Position numbers and translations under genes: made by a program. Positions 10,150 to 22,052 of a stretch of DNA of 64,000 nt are shown piece after piece (the stretch's first letter is position 1; each line of letters begins with the position of its first letter). The notes beneath the pieces are model-generated. The model saw nothing but the letters and a program-made list of their open reading frames with translations, was not told the DNA's origin and did no database searches. The DNA is taken from assembly GCA_947247005.1 (NCBI GenBank), contig OX365946.1:5650453-5714452 (forward strand), written 5' to 3'. Source of the stretch: Spisula solida. Its lineage: Eukaryota > Mollusca > Bivalvia > Venerida > Mactridae.

Positions 10150-12690
10150 ATGTTCGTGAAGTTGGCAGGCTAGCGGCCTAGCGGCCTAACAGCGTGAAGT
10201 TGGCGGCCTTGCGGCCTAGCAGCGTGAAGTTGGCGGCCTAGCAGCCTAGCGGCCTAGCAGCGTGAAGTTGGCGGCCTAGCGGCCTAGCAGCGTGAAGTTG
10301 GCGGCCTAGCAGCCTAGCGGCCTAGCAGCGTGAAGTTGGCGGCCTAGCAGCCTAGCGGCCTAGCAGCGTGAAGTTGGCGGCCTAGCAGCCTAGCGGCCTA
10401 GCAGCGTGAAGTTGGCGGCCTAGCGGCCTAGCAGCCTAGCGAGCGGCCCAGCGATTCAGCGGCCTAACAAAGTTGGCAGTCGAAAAAAAAATTGTGAAGT
10501 TGGCGGCCAAGCGGCCTAGCGCCCAGCGGCCAAGCGGCCCACCGGCCTAGCGGCCTAGCGATCCAGCGGCCTAATAAAGTTGGCAGTCGAAAAAAAAAAA
10601 AATTGTGAAGTTGGCGGCCTAGCGGCCTAGCGGCCTAGCGGCCCTGCGGCCCAGCGGCCTAGCGATCCAGCGGCCTAACAAAGTTGGCAGGCGAAAAAAA
10701 AATGAATAAAAAATAATTGTGAAGTTGGCGGCCTAGCGGCCCAGCGGCCCAGCGGCATAGCGGCCTAGCGATCCAGCGGCCTAACAAAGTTGGCAGTCGA
10801 AAAAAAAAAAAAATTGTGAAGTTGGCGGCCTAGCGGCCTAGCGGCCCAGCGGCCCAGCGGCCTAGCAGCCTAGCGATCCAGCGGCCTAACAAAGTTGGCA
10901 GTCGAAAAAAAAAATTGTGAAGTTGGCGGCCTAGCGGCCTAGCGGCCTAGCGGCCTAGCAGCCTAGCGATCCAGCGGCCTAACAAAGTTGGCAGTCGAAA
11001 AAAAAATTTGTGAAGTTGGCGGCCTAGCGGCCTAGCGGCCTAGCGGCCTAGCGGCCTAGCGGCCAAGCGGCCCAGCGGCCCAGCGGCCCAGCGGCCCAGC
11101 CGCCCAGCGGCCCAGCGGCCTAGCGGCCTAGCGATCCAGCGGCCTAACAAAGTTGGCAGTCGAAAAAAAAATAAAAAAAAATTGTGAAGTTGGCGGCCTA
11201 GCGGCCTAGCGGCCCAGCGGCCCAGCGGCCCAGCGGCCCAGCGGCCCAGCGGCCCAGCGGCCCAGCGGCCCAGCGGCCCAGCGGCCCAGCGGCCCAACCG
11301 CCCAGCGGCCCAGCGGCCTAGCGGCCTAGCGATCCAGCGGCCTAACAAAGTTGGCAGTCGAAAAAAAAATAAAAAAAAATTGTGAAGTTGGCGGCCTAGC
11401 GGCCTAGCGGCCTAGCGGCCCAGCGGCCTAGCGGCCTAGCGGCCTAGCGATCCAGCGGCCTAACAAAGTTGGCAGTCGAAAAAAAAAATGTGAAGTTGGC
11501 GGCCTAGCGGCCCAGCGGCCTAGCAGCCTAGCGATCCAGCGGCCTAACAAAGTTGGCAGTCGAAAAAAAAAATTGTGAAGTTGGCGGCCTAGCGGCCTAG
11601 CGGCCTAGCGGCCCAGCGGCCTAGCGATCCAGCGGCCTAACAAAGTTGGCAGTCGAAAAAAAATAAAAAAAATTGTGAAGTTGGCGGCCTAGCGGCCTAG
11701 CGGCCAAGCGGCCCAGCGGCCCAGCGGCCCAGCGGCCCAGCGGCCCAGCTGCCCAGCCGCCCAGCGGCCCAGCGGCCTAGCGGCCTAGCGATCCAGCGGC
11801 CTAACAAAGTTGGCAGTCGAAAAAAAAATAAAAAAAAATTGTGAAGTTGGCGGCCTAGCGGCCTAGCGGCCTAGCGGCCTAGCGGCCTAGCGGCCTAGCG
11901 GCCCAGCGGCCTAGCGGCCTAGCGATCCAGCGGCCTAACAAAGTTGGCAGTCGAAAAAAAAAATGTGAAGTTGGCGGCCTAGCGGCCCAGCGGCCTAGCA
12001 GCCTAGCGATCCAGCGGCCTAACAAAGTTGGCAGTCGAAAAAAAAAATTGTGAAGTTGGCGGCCTAGCGGCCTAGCGGCCTAGCGGCCCAGCGGGCCAGC
12101 GGCCCAGCTGCCCAGCCGCCCAGCGGCCCAGCGGCCTAGCGGCCTAGCGATCCAGCGGCCTAACAAAGTTGGCAGTCGAAAAAAAAATAAAAAAAAATTG
12201 TGAAGTTGGCGGCCTAGCGGCCTAGCGGCCCAGCGGCCTAGCGGCCTAGCGATCCAGCGGCCTAACAAAGTTGGCAGTCGCAAAAAAAAATGTGAAGTTG
12301 GCGGCCTAGCGGCCCAGCGGCCTAGCAGCCTAGCGATCCAGCGGCCTAACAAAGTTGGCAGTCGAAACAAAAAATTGTGAAGTTGGCGGCCTAGCGGCCT
12401 AGCGGCCTAGTGGCCCAGCGGCCCAGCGGCCTAGCGGCCTAGCGATCCAGCGGCCTAACAAAGTTGGCAGTCGAAAAAAAAATAAAAAAATTGTGAAGTT
12501 GGCGGCCTAGCGGCCTAGCGGCCCAGCGGCCTAGCGGCCTAGCGATCCAGCGGCCTAACAAAGTTGGCAGTCGAAAAAAAAATGTGAAGTTGGCGGCCTA
12601 GCGGCCTACCGGCCCAGCGGCCTAGCGGCCTAGCGATCCAGCGGCCTAACGAAGTTGGCAGCCGAAAAAAATAATATTTGGCAGCCGAAA
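10150..12690 (+). repeat. left arm: GGCCTAGC 8-bp tandem array with A-tract spacers
   Basis: The base unit is GGCCTAGC with variants GGCCCAGC and GGCCAAGC. The outermost part has short blocks of about 30-40 bp separated by AGCGTGAAGTTGGC. Further in, blocks are separated by CGATCCAGCGGCC-TAACAAAGTTGGCAGTCG, then 8-12 A residues and TTGTGAAGTTGGC. Three repeats make 24 bases, so all frames give an eight-residue pattern such as GRWAAGPL; the ORFs found here are artefacts of this. Confidence 0.9.
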
Positions 12691-12706
12691 AATCACATGT
12701 CGGTCC

Positions 12707-12850
12707 TCCACTCCAAGTCGACTTACACTAACCTGAGGTAGCCTCAAGTGTAGCTAGAGTGACGGTCCAGTTAGTCTAGGTCGAGTGGAGATTTGGTAAT
12801 CACATGGGTAACTCGTCCTCGACTTTCCTGAGTGGGTGACCGTTATAATA
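12707..12850. repeat. small palindromic element rich in GTCGA/GAGTC
   Basis: CTCCACTC at the left is answered by GTCGAGTGGAG near 12790, with several inverted short motifs between. It resembles the element at 14097-14245 in style but not in sequence. Confidence 0.45.
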
Positions 12851-13580
12851 AATGGTAGGATATTACACTGTACATACAATCTGTGCTTTATTATTGAATT
12901 GGTCGGTATGATTATTGCAAAGATTATAGTGGATCAGTTAACATAAAACTTCGATGTAATTAACATTGAATGAACGTAAAAATGTATATAATGATTTACA
13001 TTGATATATTCCAACAAAACAATTATGCAAGGCAATGCCTACGCATTTTAAATAAATGAAGGATGCGCATATCGAAGAAGACAAATCGTACCGTATGCCT
13101 TATGTTTTCGCCGTGGACTCAATATTAAATATCATATCACGTCAATATGAATTCTACCGACCGTCAAGCAGGTAATGTCATGTTAATAATTTAGAAGTCA
13201 GAGGAAATGGACTCAGTTTACTTTTATAAGCTGCTTCACTGTCAGATGATTTTGTTAATTACAACACATACATCGTACATACCGTTCCGGGGAAGCCCGA
13301 CAACTAGAAAGCTATAATTCCTGGAATGTCATTTAATGTGCGTCATGTTTAAAAATAATAGTACATAAGATAGCTGATGCATGAACTTCTTGGTTTTAGG
13401 TTGATTATGAAACAAGTTGGTACAACCTTGAACAAATATTAACCATTCCCGACACATCATGCCCGAATTTATCCATCGTCACAATATATAATACAATACG
13501 TAAGAGAAGAGAAGCCACCTTTCGCTTAGTATGCTGGACATCTTGCAAGGGAAATACTGATACCATTTCGTTTTTAGCAT

Positions 13581-13653
13581 GAAGTGACCCCGGATCGAAC
13601 CTGGGCGTCCCGCACTCGAAGCGGACGCTCTAACAGTAGGCTATCGAGGCGGC
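13581..13653 (-). repeat. tRNA-like sequence (decayed tRNA or SINE head)
   Basis: Read on the minus strand it has an A box (TAGCCTACTGTTAGAGC), a good anticodon stem-loop (TCCGC-TTCGAGT-GCGGG, anticodon CGA) and a B box (GGTTCGATCC). The T loop is one base short and the acceptor arm does not pair, so a working tRNA-Ser(CGA) is unlikely. Confidence 0.6.
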
Positions 13654-14819
13654 ACATTGACACATGAATGATTGCAATGCACATCATCAGTATTTGCACG
13701 TTTTTATTCATTCAAATATTTTAGTCATCTTCATATCAACACTGGGTGGGATTAAAAATAATAATATGGCAAAGAATGAAAACAATAACGTTATAATTTC
13801 ATAGTTATGCTCCATATATAAATACCATATTTATGGTTGTATATTTATCAACCCACACGATCATATGAATTTGTTGTGTAGTTTAATTTGAAACTACAAT
13901 AACTTTATTAGTTCAACATTCGTGCGCTAAATCGGTATGCACGTAACCACACATTTGAGTGTAGCTGGGGAACTTTGCCAAGAAATTCACATTATCCATG
14001 CTTTCTAAGGATTTTCTTCTATCCGGGACATTTCTAAAAGGTAAAATCATATCCTTAAATTCTTCTACCTCGAATGGATTGTCCATTTTAGTTAGTGACT
14101 AACTTTGGTATTCACTAACATTCCATTGAGTTTGGTTGGAGTCACGCTGAAGTCGACGTTTCGCTCCCTCGAAAATTCCTCACCCAGTCGAGTCAACTCC
14201 AGCTGCACTTACCGTTGTGAATACCAATTTCAGGTTAGGTCGAGTTCACACTCAAACGCACGAACGAAACAACAATTAAATTTGGATTAACTCAGTGAGT
14301 GAGAGTGGAGGAGAGGATAAATAAAGTTCCGTTTTGTTCTGTGAAAATTCTAATACATATGCGATGTTGAATTTCTCCGTATAGATTCGGAGGCAATAAC
14401 TGTAAAATTAGACTGTATTTCAGTCTCATCCATGTCTAATTATTACAAAATAACACTTATTATATCACAAATAAAACATGCATATAACCATTCGATATAG
14501 AATTAATTATAAGAGACTCAACTTATGTACAATCACATATATTTACACATTGCAACCAATGAGCATCCAATGTAAAAATTATTTGAGGACACTACCGAAC
14601 GACATAAAATATTTGAGGACACTCATGAATACGACCGTTTATAAGAAAGAGTTAATGAAAAACAATAGTTTCACAATTAAATGATCTTATTTTACTAACC
14701 ATGAAATTTCCAAAATATGTATAACATATTAATAAAACAATAAACCTTTCTTTTTCGAAACACTTTCAATGTCTATGATCGTACGTTACTATGATTATAC
14801 GGTTTGGTGTTAATCTTCG
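13654..14819. repeat. AT-rich stretch with a small inverted-repeat element at 14109-14229
   Basis: TTGGTATTCAC at 14109 is answered by GTGAATACCAA at 14218; between them lie GTCGA-rich inverted motifs. Nothing else recognisable is present; the ORFs at 14105 and 14478 show no family features. Confidence 0.4.
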
Positions 14820-15465
14820 TCACAAATATTGACAAAAAAATCACGGCCGTGAAATACCACAATTTTCTAATCATTGTCATTTTATTAATATTTGCGTAAT
14901 TGATAATTCTCAATATTGTTACATATTTAGAAACTAAAGAGCTTCATAACGATATAAAACAATAGAAATGGAGTGAATTATAAAAAAACTGGTACGGCCG
15001 TGGAATTCGAACACATTAAAAATATAATTTCACGCCGAGAAAAATGTGTATATATTCAATTAGCCGTTATTTTATTTCAATATGTTTGTATATTTTAAAA
15101 CAAGAGAGCTTCTTTTTTATTTTGATATAATTTATATGAAAATATGTTAATAAATAAAAAAATAAACTACTACAGCCGTGGAATTCGAACACAAAAATGT
15201 GTAGATTTTTTTCTCGAAAATAGTCTGTGTTTGACCATTATAATTCATATTTGCATGGGCATAATTTCAATTTTTTATATTTAGAAACTTCAGAGCGTAA
15301 TTTTTAATTTCATATCAACATTTTAAAATTCGTCAATAAATTAAAAAATTACCCCCCCCATCCACGCCGTAGAATCACTCCTGTGTTATTGTCTAAAATA
15401 GCATAGGGCCGAGAAATACACTATTCCGCTAACGTCACCTGTCAATCAAAATGTGGTGGTCATTT
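14820..15465. repeat. three degenerate repeats of about 165 bp, ending in a transposon-like terminus
   Basis: Each unit contains ATATTTAGAAACT(A/T)-AGAGC and then a GCCGTGGAATTCGAACAC block (third unit CGCCGTAGAATCAC). The stretch ends with ACCTGTCAATCAAAA, whose reverse complement occurs just inside the left end of the TA-flanked element at 33652. It may be a decayed relative of that element. Confidence 0.5.
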
Positions 15466-16792
15466 ATAATGGGTCATTCGTATCAATTGACCAGACGCCG
15501 ACTCCACCCACTTAATCTCGTTGATCCAATCAGAGCGTGTTATCGCTAGACCGCTACACGTGTTTTAGATTCCGATGTAAACCTTGGACAACATAACGAA
15601 GTCGAGATATAGGTTATAGAGGAAACATTGGTTTTGAAATCACTGCTACGCCTATAACTCTTTAGTTTGTGTATATATCTAATCGACAGTGGTTTCACGC
15701 GAAAGGTCTATTTTTGCAGTATAAGAAGGCACCAAAAAATTTGAAGATACAAGAGATATTAATATTTTATCACGTTTTAAATAAACCATTTTATTAGGCA
15801 TTTTTGATCTACAAAACATGGTAACACATATAACTTTTTTGTCAGTGACTATGTTTGAATTAACAGGTCTGTTTCTAAAGAATAAAACACACCAAACATG
15901 TTTGACAATCATTACATATTAACATTTATAGCGGTTTTAAAACCCGAGAAAATTCACAACAAGGTATATATATAGACAATTTTGCATTCGGGAAGTATAT
16001 TTCGACTTTTATCATCTGAAAGTCATTTTAATGCATCGTCCACAAAAAGCCGAAGCATTTAATGTTTATTTCTTCAAACGAACTTTTATTTTAGAATTTG
16101 GCAAAGTTAAAAAACAACAATTAAAACGCATTTATTGTGAAACAATCGACCTAAAATAAATTGGCATGAAATGAATAACTTTCACTTCGGCTAAATAAAA
16201 CATATGTGTGGTTCAGGAAACATTGGTGAACTATAGGATATGTAGGTAGGCATTTGTTTTTAGATGTAGGTGTTTGACATACATCAGTGGTCACGATTCA
16301 CCGGGAAAATAGTTCTATAGCCATAGCACTTTGCATATGCATTCACTGTATAAATTGGTATCGTTGACTGTACTTAAAGTATGTACCTACAGTATCTCCG
16401 ACTGACAATGAACATGTCTACATGTATTTGATAGAGAAAATAAATAAATATGTTTTTACAGAAAATAAAAACGTCAGTCTATTATAACATGATAGATGTA
16501 CATTTCATACAGAATCGCCTACCATAATAAAATTTAGCAATAAATACCAGAGACTGTAGTCGTAAATACACAGTTTCTGCCGGAAAGAAATCTACAGCAC
16601 ACGGCTATAATTATGGTCATAAAATAGATTAAAAAAAATAGCAGACTTAGTTGAGAAATTACTCGTAGACAAATTTTTGCATTTTTCTCCAACAAATTTT
16701 ATTGGAAAGTTTGTTGTGAAAGGACTGGAATGTAAGCCAAAACACTCCTTAAGATTTTCTTAAGCGAGTTTGTTAGTTTGTTATGCTACGGT
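15466..16792. other. no gene seen
   Basis: AT-rich interior of the giant element. The minus ORF at 15679-15912 has no recognisable features. I see no tandem or inverted repeat of note. Confidence 0.4.
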
Positions 16793-17350
16793 CACAAAGC
16801 TCGTACGATATCCGTACGAATTTACCAACTCGAACGAGTCCACATTGTTTGAAATCCTAACGGTACTTTTTCATTCGTAGGGTCTGGTCACAGCTCGTAC
16901 GGACCTCGTACGATTTAAAGAGATGCAATCGTACGATATCCGTACGGACATCGTAATATCCATACGGACACCGTACGGGGCTCGCAAGGAGCCCGGCCGT
17001 ACATCGCACGGTGCTCGTAGATCAATCAGAGCTCGTAGATAACTCGTACGGTGTCCGTACGGTGATCGCACGATGGCCGTACGGTGTCCGTGCGACAATA
17101 ATGGATATATTCAGCGAATTTTAATTATCTATTTTAAGACCCTGGTCACATTGATCGTACGAGCTCCGTGCGAGTCAAATTTTAGCAAGTTCGTACGGAG
17201 TCCGTACGGACATCGTAAACTCGTCAGGGCATCGTACGGATTGTTGTAACTCGTAGAGGACTCGGGAGCTCGGTGAAAATGTTTCACCGATCTCCGAGTT
17301 GTCTACGAGCTCGTAGAGATATTTGAAGTAGAAAGCTCGCAAGGAAGCTG
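16793..17350. repeat. CGTACG-palindrome cluster 1
   Basis: It starts with TGCTACGGTCACA and is packed with 8-mers of the form TCGTACGA, CCGTACGG and TCGCACGA. Two further internal starts (TCTGGTCACAGCTCG, CCCTGGTCACATTG) suggest nested or tandem copies. Near the end is a hairpin with a centre of CTCGGTGAAAATG and TTTCACCGA flanked by CTCGTAGAG and CTACGAG. The minus ORFs here merely read the palindromes. Confidence 0.75.
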
Positions 17351-17689
17351 TCCTCACCCAGTTTATGTATTATTATATTATGTAAGATGATTTTGGATTA
17401 GTTGATATTTCATGTCATGTTTATATATGTAAGAAAAAATGCATAATTGTCCCTCGACAGACTCTGAAATTCAGCCTATTTCGCCATAACGTTTTGAATA
17501 GTACAAAGGGTACACGTATGTGTCTCATGTGTACCACACCAAATATATATTTTTACCAAAAGAATTAAGTGAATGCATTAGAAATAGGATATACATATAT
17601 GTAGATGCATAGACAATGGTTTGATGTGTACTAATAAGTTTTGTGCACGAGAATCACGGAAATAACAACTACATTTGTATCATACACTG

Positions 17690-18050
17690 AGCGTGTGCGG
17701 ATCCAGATGGGGTGGGCCTGGACCCTGGAATTGTGGTGAATTGTGGTCATGTAATACAATGAGAGGAGTACGTCTTGGGTGGGAGTCTACTGGGTACCAA
17801 CTTGGATAAAATATTGCTGGTCGGACCCCTCTCTAGCAAAATAACCCGAATCCATTCTCATACATGTATTGCCAGGTGCCTGGCAGAGTTGGGCCTACCG
17901 GCGTCTTACCAAACGACTACATCAGTTATAACCTAACTTTCTCCGGGGTTTGAACTTTCGATCTCCCGCTTCCTATACGGACGCCAAAAAATCACCCAGC
18001 CACGGTCGCGGTAATATGTCATGGATCAAAGTCTGGTGCGTCCCTACTTG
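17690..18050 (-). repeat. SINE-like sequence with tRNA-related head at 17942-18010
   Basis: The minus strand reads an A-box-like TGGCTGGGTGATTTTTTGGCG and B-box-like AGTTCAAACCCCGG, then a GC-richer body of about 250 bases. A similar phrase, ACTTGGA...TTG(C/T)TGGTCGG, occurs at 17800-17825 and again at 18039-18069, so the right boundary may be a duplication. Confidence 0.45.
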
Positions 18051-18059
18051 GAGAAAGGT

Positions 18060-18760
18060 TGTTGGTCGGATATATCGATGATGCTAATACGAGAATACGA
18101 TGATGATAATACGAGAATACGATAGTTTGATGATGATGATAGTAGAATACGATAATGATAATACAATAATAGGATGATGATAATACGAGAATACGATAGT
18201 ATGATGACGATAATACGAGAATACGATAATACGATAATGATAATACAACGATAAGATAATTATAATACGATAATACGATGATGATTATACAATAATAAGA
18301 TAATTATAATACGAGAATACGATAATGATAATACAATGATAAGATAATGATAATACAATGATAAGATAATGATAATACGAGAATACGATAATGATAATAC
18401 AATGATAAGATAATTTACAATAAGAGAATACGATGATGATTATACAATGATAAGATAATGATAATACGAGAATACGATAATGATAATACAATGATAAGAT
18501 AATGATAATACGAGAAAACGATAATGATGATACAATGATAAGATAATTTATAATACGAGAATACGATGATGATTATACAATAATAAGATAATGATAATAC
18601 GAGAACACGATGATGATAATGCGATAGAACGATGCTGATAATTACGAGAAAACGATAATGATAATACGATAGCTCGATGATGATATTACGAGAATGCGAT
18701 TATGATGACGATAATGATAATATGAGAATACCATAATAATGATATAAAAATACGACATTG
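18060..18760. repeat. GATAAT/AATACGA microsatellite-like array
   Basis: Irregular repeats of GATGAT, GATAAT and AATACGAGAATACG fill about 700 bases. The ORF on the minus strand (18285-18491) is only this repeat translated. Confidence 0.9.
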
Positions 18761-18787
18761 TTTTCCTGAATTAATCAGTGTTGTGTT

Positions 18788-19430
18788 TTTGCTGTTGGCA
18801 GAGTCTATCTACCGGAACTTGGATACATGATACAGTTGCAGTATCAAACTAATAGCAGTGAATGTTATAGTGTGTACAACAATGTCATAGTGTGTACAAC
18901 AATGTCATGCGTTATTACATGTACATTCGAAATAAAGATATTAAAAGTCTGTGTACAAATGTTGTTATACTCGCACAGTCTGTCTGTCTTCCAAAATTTT
19001 AATTTTTCAATATTTCAATATACACCATACTCATAACTATTCATTGTCATAAGTAAAGCAGTTGAGATAATGTTCATTATCTACATCTTAATGGCGTCCC
19101 ATGCGATGCAAATCCTTGCAAATTTCCATATCCGTAAGGATATCGTACGATACTCGCATGAGTATTTCGTAGCTCGTGTGGTGTCCGCACGAGCCTCGTG
19201 CGAGAGTATACAGACTTGAAAAATATCAACGGGCTCGTAGACAGCTCGGGAGCTCGGTGAAACATTTTCACCGAGTCACCGAGTCCTCTACGAGTCACGA
19301 AAATCCGTACGATGCTCGTACGATTTTCGATATCCGTACGGGCTCCGTACGGACGCCGTGCGAGTTCGCCAAAATCAACTCGTACGGAGCTCGTAAGGAG
19401 CTCGTAGGGCAAATGTGACCGTAGCATTAC
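18788..19430 (-). repeat. CGTACG-palindrome element, inverted copy (cluster 2)
   Basis: Read on the minus strand it starts TGCTACGGTCACATTTGCCC, has the CGTACG-rich arms and central hairpin (CTCGGTGAA...TTTCACCGAG), then GGCGTCCCATGCGATGC-like unique sequence reaching CTCTGCCAACAGCAAAAA. The same order of sequence is found on the plus strand at 27628-28205, so the two form an inverted pair 8.2 kb apart. A 20-bp piece is tandemly doubled at 18866-18906 (TAGTGTGTACAACAATGTCA). Confidence 0.8.
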
Positions 19431-21578
19431 CTGGTAAAACCCTTTAAAGATGTTAAAAATTATATTTACGTAGTTTTTCATTTACATAGCACAGGTCACT
19501 CGGTCCAAATGAAATTGTTGCACAGTTTTTGTAAAATATTTATGTACACTAGTCAGATGCACCATTATGCAATTATGCATCCTGGTAAGCATACTTAATA
19601 ATACAATATTTGAGAAAACCGCTGTTAAATACAACCTGCAAACAAAAACCACTATATAACAATATATTCAAAAAAATTATGTCATCTTCTCATCAGACCA
19701 TTTTCAATGATATTAACCTGTACCTCTTGAGAGGGACATACCTTTCATTAACTATCACTATTTGCAGTTTCCAAATGGATGGTCTTTATAGGCAAATACT
19801 AGTATTGGACTATATAATTATATTTAATCAAGATCTCGAAGGTTTTTGTTACAAAAAAACCGATAGTCACAATTTAGTATGAATATATTGGCATACATTT
19901 TGTACCATGCATGTTTATGTAAAAGAATAATAAACAAGACAAGACATTTGATTAGGCTGGGATTAAAACAGTAGATGGAAACTTGTTTTTTCATAATGCC
20001 GTGTGTGACTGTTGCATATATGGTGGATACATATCCAGATTTATTTATTTATTTTTATGGCGATTCCCGATCCTGATCACAACCATGGACATGGCACACC
20101 CCAAGCAGTCAATATAACAGTTAGGCCAATCCAAGTGACTCGGAAGTCTGAAGATACTCAGATTCACATTCTACACCGTCAACTTAAATCTTGATTTGGC
20201 AATATTTTTAGTTTCGTCAGAGAACTGTCTCTGTTTTCGGCTATTTCTGAATGGGTAATTGTTGAACTACATAATGGAAGATCATTTAGTTATTTTGCCA
20301 ATATCTGTGGCAAAGTAAATCCCTTGTATGCCTTGCCATTATTGGCAGGCTGATTGTGTGAATTTGTACTCGAAGTTATCGCTTGATTGTGGGTTTACAT
20401 ATACTGTATAAAGTAGATCTATAAGTTTCTTGAAGTTAAAAACTCGAAAATTCATATACATGTAATGTGAACGTAAGTCAGTAGGTTTTGAATTAATATG
20501 AACTAAGGCACAGCCTATTTTAGCGAATTGTATCTTAACTATTAAAGAACAGCTTAGCTATATCATTTACACTAGGCAAGTTGATTTAACCTAGAAGTTA
20601 TTAAAATCCCAATTCAACTTATTATGAAGTCATTACTTTCTGATCCGACTCCACATGTACTGTACGATAGTAAGTTGTTGAGGTTCAAAAACGCCAGAAA
20701 AAGTAACATGATCATCCAGGACAGAATGATTGCTGATCATACATGTATGATTCATAAATGTACAGTCAGTAGAAAATGTGTGACATTTTGGGTACGAAGT
20801 AACGAAGGACGATACAGTACGAGTACGAACCTGCTTTCATTTTTAAGTTCATTGTTCTGTATAACTACGTTGATTATGTCTATAAAAATACGACTTTCCT
20901 TGTTTAAAACAAGTACTTTCATGGTGTAATCAGTTGATCAGTAACTGGCAAGCTGTCACGTCCAGTGGTTTCTCTTCCAAGCGTTCCTATTCCAAGATGG
21001 CGGTCGATCAAAGTGCTATACTAAGCAACTGAGCATTTATCTCCCTTATTTTAAAATGTGTTCTAGATAGGCCTACTCGAGTTTTTGGAATATTTTTAAA
21101 CATCATTAAAATATAAAAGAAAATTTATGAGCTACAGAATAACGCATTTTAGGGAACTTTTGTTATTCTATTGGCGGCCATTTTTCATTATCTTTCTGTA
21201 ACTGCGAAACTATAACACAAATTTTCAGATCCATTAGTGAATTCAAACTCTGACCAAACCACGTGACCCGTTGACTTAAACGCGCCAGAAAATTCGCTTT
21301 TACACGCGGTATGCTGTCTAATAACCTGTCACTGCACGCAATACATGATTTGAATATAGTTAAATGTTTAACAGCATCCGATAAAGATGCGGAACAGAAA
21401 GAAATCTGCATCATTTTTGGAGAGATTGAAATAAAACACATCATATTAAATAATAAATTATTTTCAATATACTAAAGTGCGTTCAAATGAGAACAGTTAT
21501 AAATATAAACTCGCCCGAAAGGTAAACTTTATAAGGGTTCGATATCAAATAGTGTGCAAATCTCATTCCATATACGAA
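19431..21578. other. no gene seen
   Basis: AT-rich stretch with several short ORFs (20624-20929 +, 21163-21444 -) that show no recognised domain. I cannot exclude fragments of old transposons. No strong repeat found. Confidence 0.35.
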
Positions 21579-21664
21579 AGGCGCGTTAGTGTAGTGGATA
21601 AACCCTCACGTCCTTCAAGTTTCTATTTTATTCTGAGTTGTAGGTTCGATCCCCACTTCGGTCA
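21579..21664 (+). repeat. tRNA-like sequence, pair 4 left
   Basis: A box TTAGTGTAGTGGATAAA and B box GGTTCGATCCCC with about 45 bases between, then CTTTTT soon after, a potential pol III stop. The insert is longer than a normal tRNA anticodon arm and arms pair poorly, so it is tRNA-derived. Confidence 0.6.
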
Positions 21665-21965
21665 ACCTTTTTATTGCATGTATCCATGTTATAAAGTCTT
21701 ATATTATACTGCTGTTTTAATGAATCGATACTTCAAAGTGATCAAAGTTTCACGTTGTAGTGAATATATTAAAACGATTGTATGAGTGTTGTACTGTATA
21801 TAAGAATAAAACAATTGAAATACGACTTGATAAAGAATGAAAATATAACACAAACATTAATCTACGTACTGCATACCTTACTCGTGTATGTTTTTGTTTT
21901 AGTTACAAATAAAAAATAAGGTACTTGTAAAAAGATAAAACAACACTTTAAAATTTAATTAACTT

Positions 21966-22052
21966 GGATGGGTGACGAACCAGTGGTAAGATTGAACAAA
22001 ATAACTTGAATAATAGCGGCATACTTACCCACTCGACTAACGAGACGACGTG
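21966..22052 (-). repeat. tRNA-like sequence, pair 4 right
   Basis: The minus strand reads A box TTAGTCGAGTGGGTAAG and a decayed B box GGTTCGTCACCC. It converges on the tRNA-like sequence at 21579-21664 across about 300 bases of AT-rich DNA. Confidence 0.5.

Noticed and set aside
11040..12370. Minus-strand ORFs of 96-102 codons with repeated GRWAAGPL
   Set aside because: They are the 8-bp satellite read in frame; three units make 24 bases, so any frame stays open. No start context, no domain.
13581..13653. Functional tRNA-Ser(CGA)
   Set aside because: Anticodon arm and both promoter boxes are good, but the acceptor ends do not pair and the T loop is one base short.
16871..17357. ORFs rich in YEL, SVR and YGHRT phrases over the CGTACG clusters (also at 19077-19481, 23738-23962 and 27575-27959)
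   Set aside because: They arise on both strands from palindromic motif arrays and differ in frame between copies.
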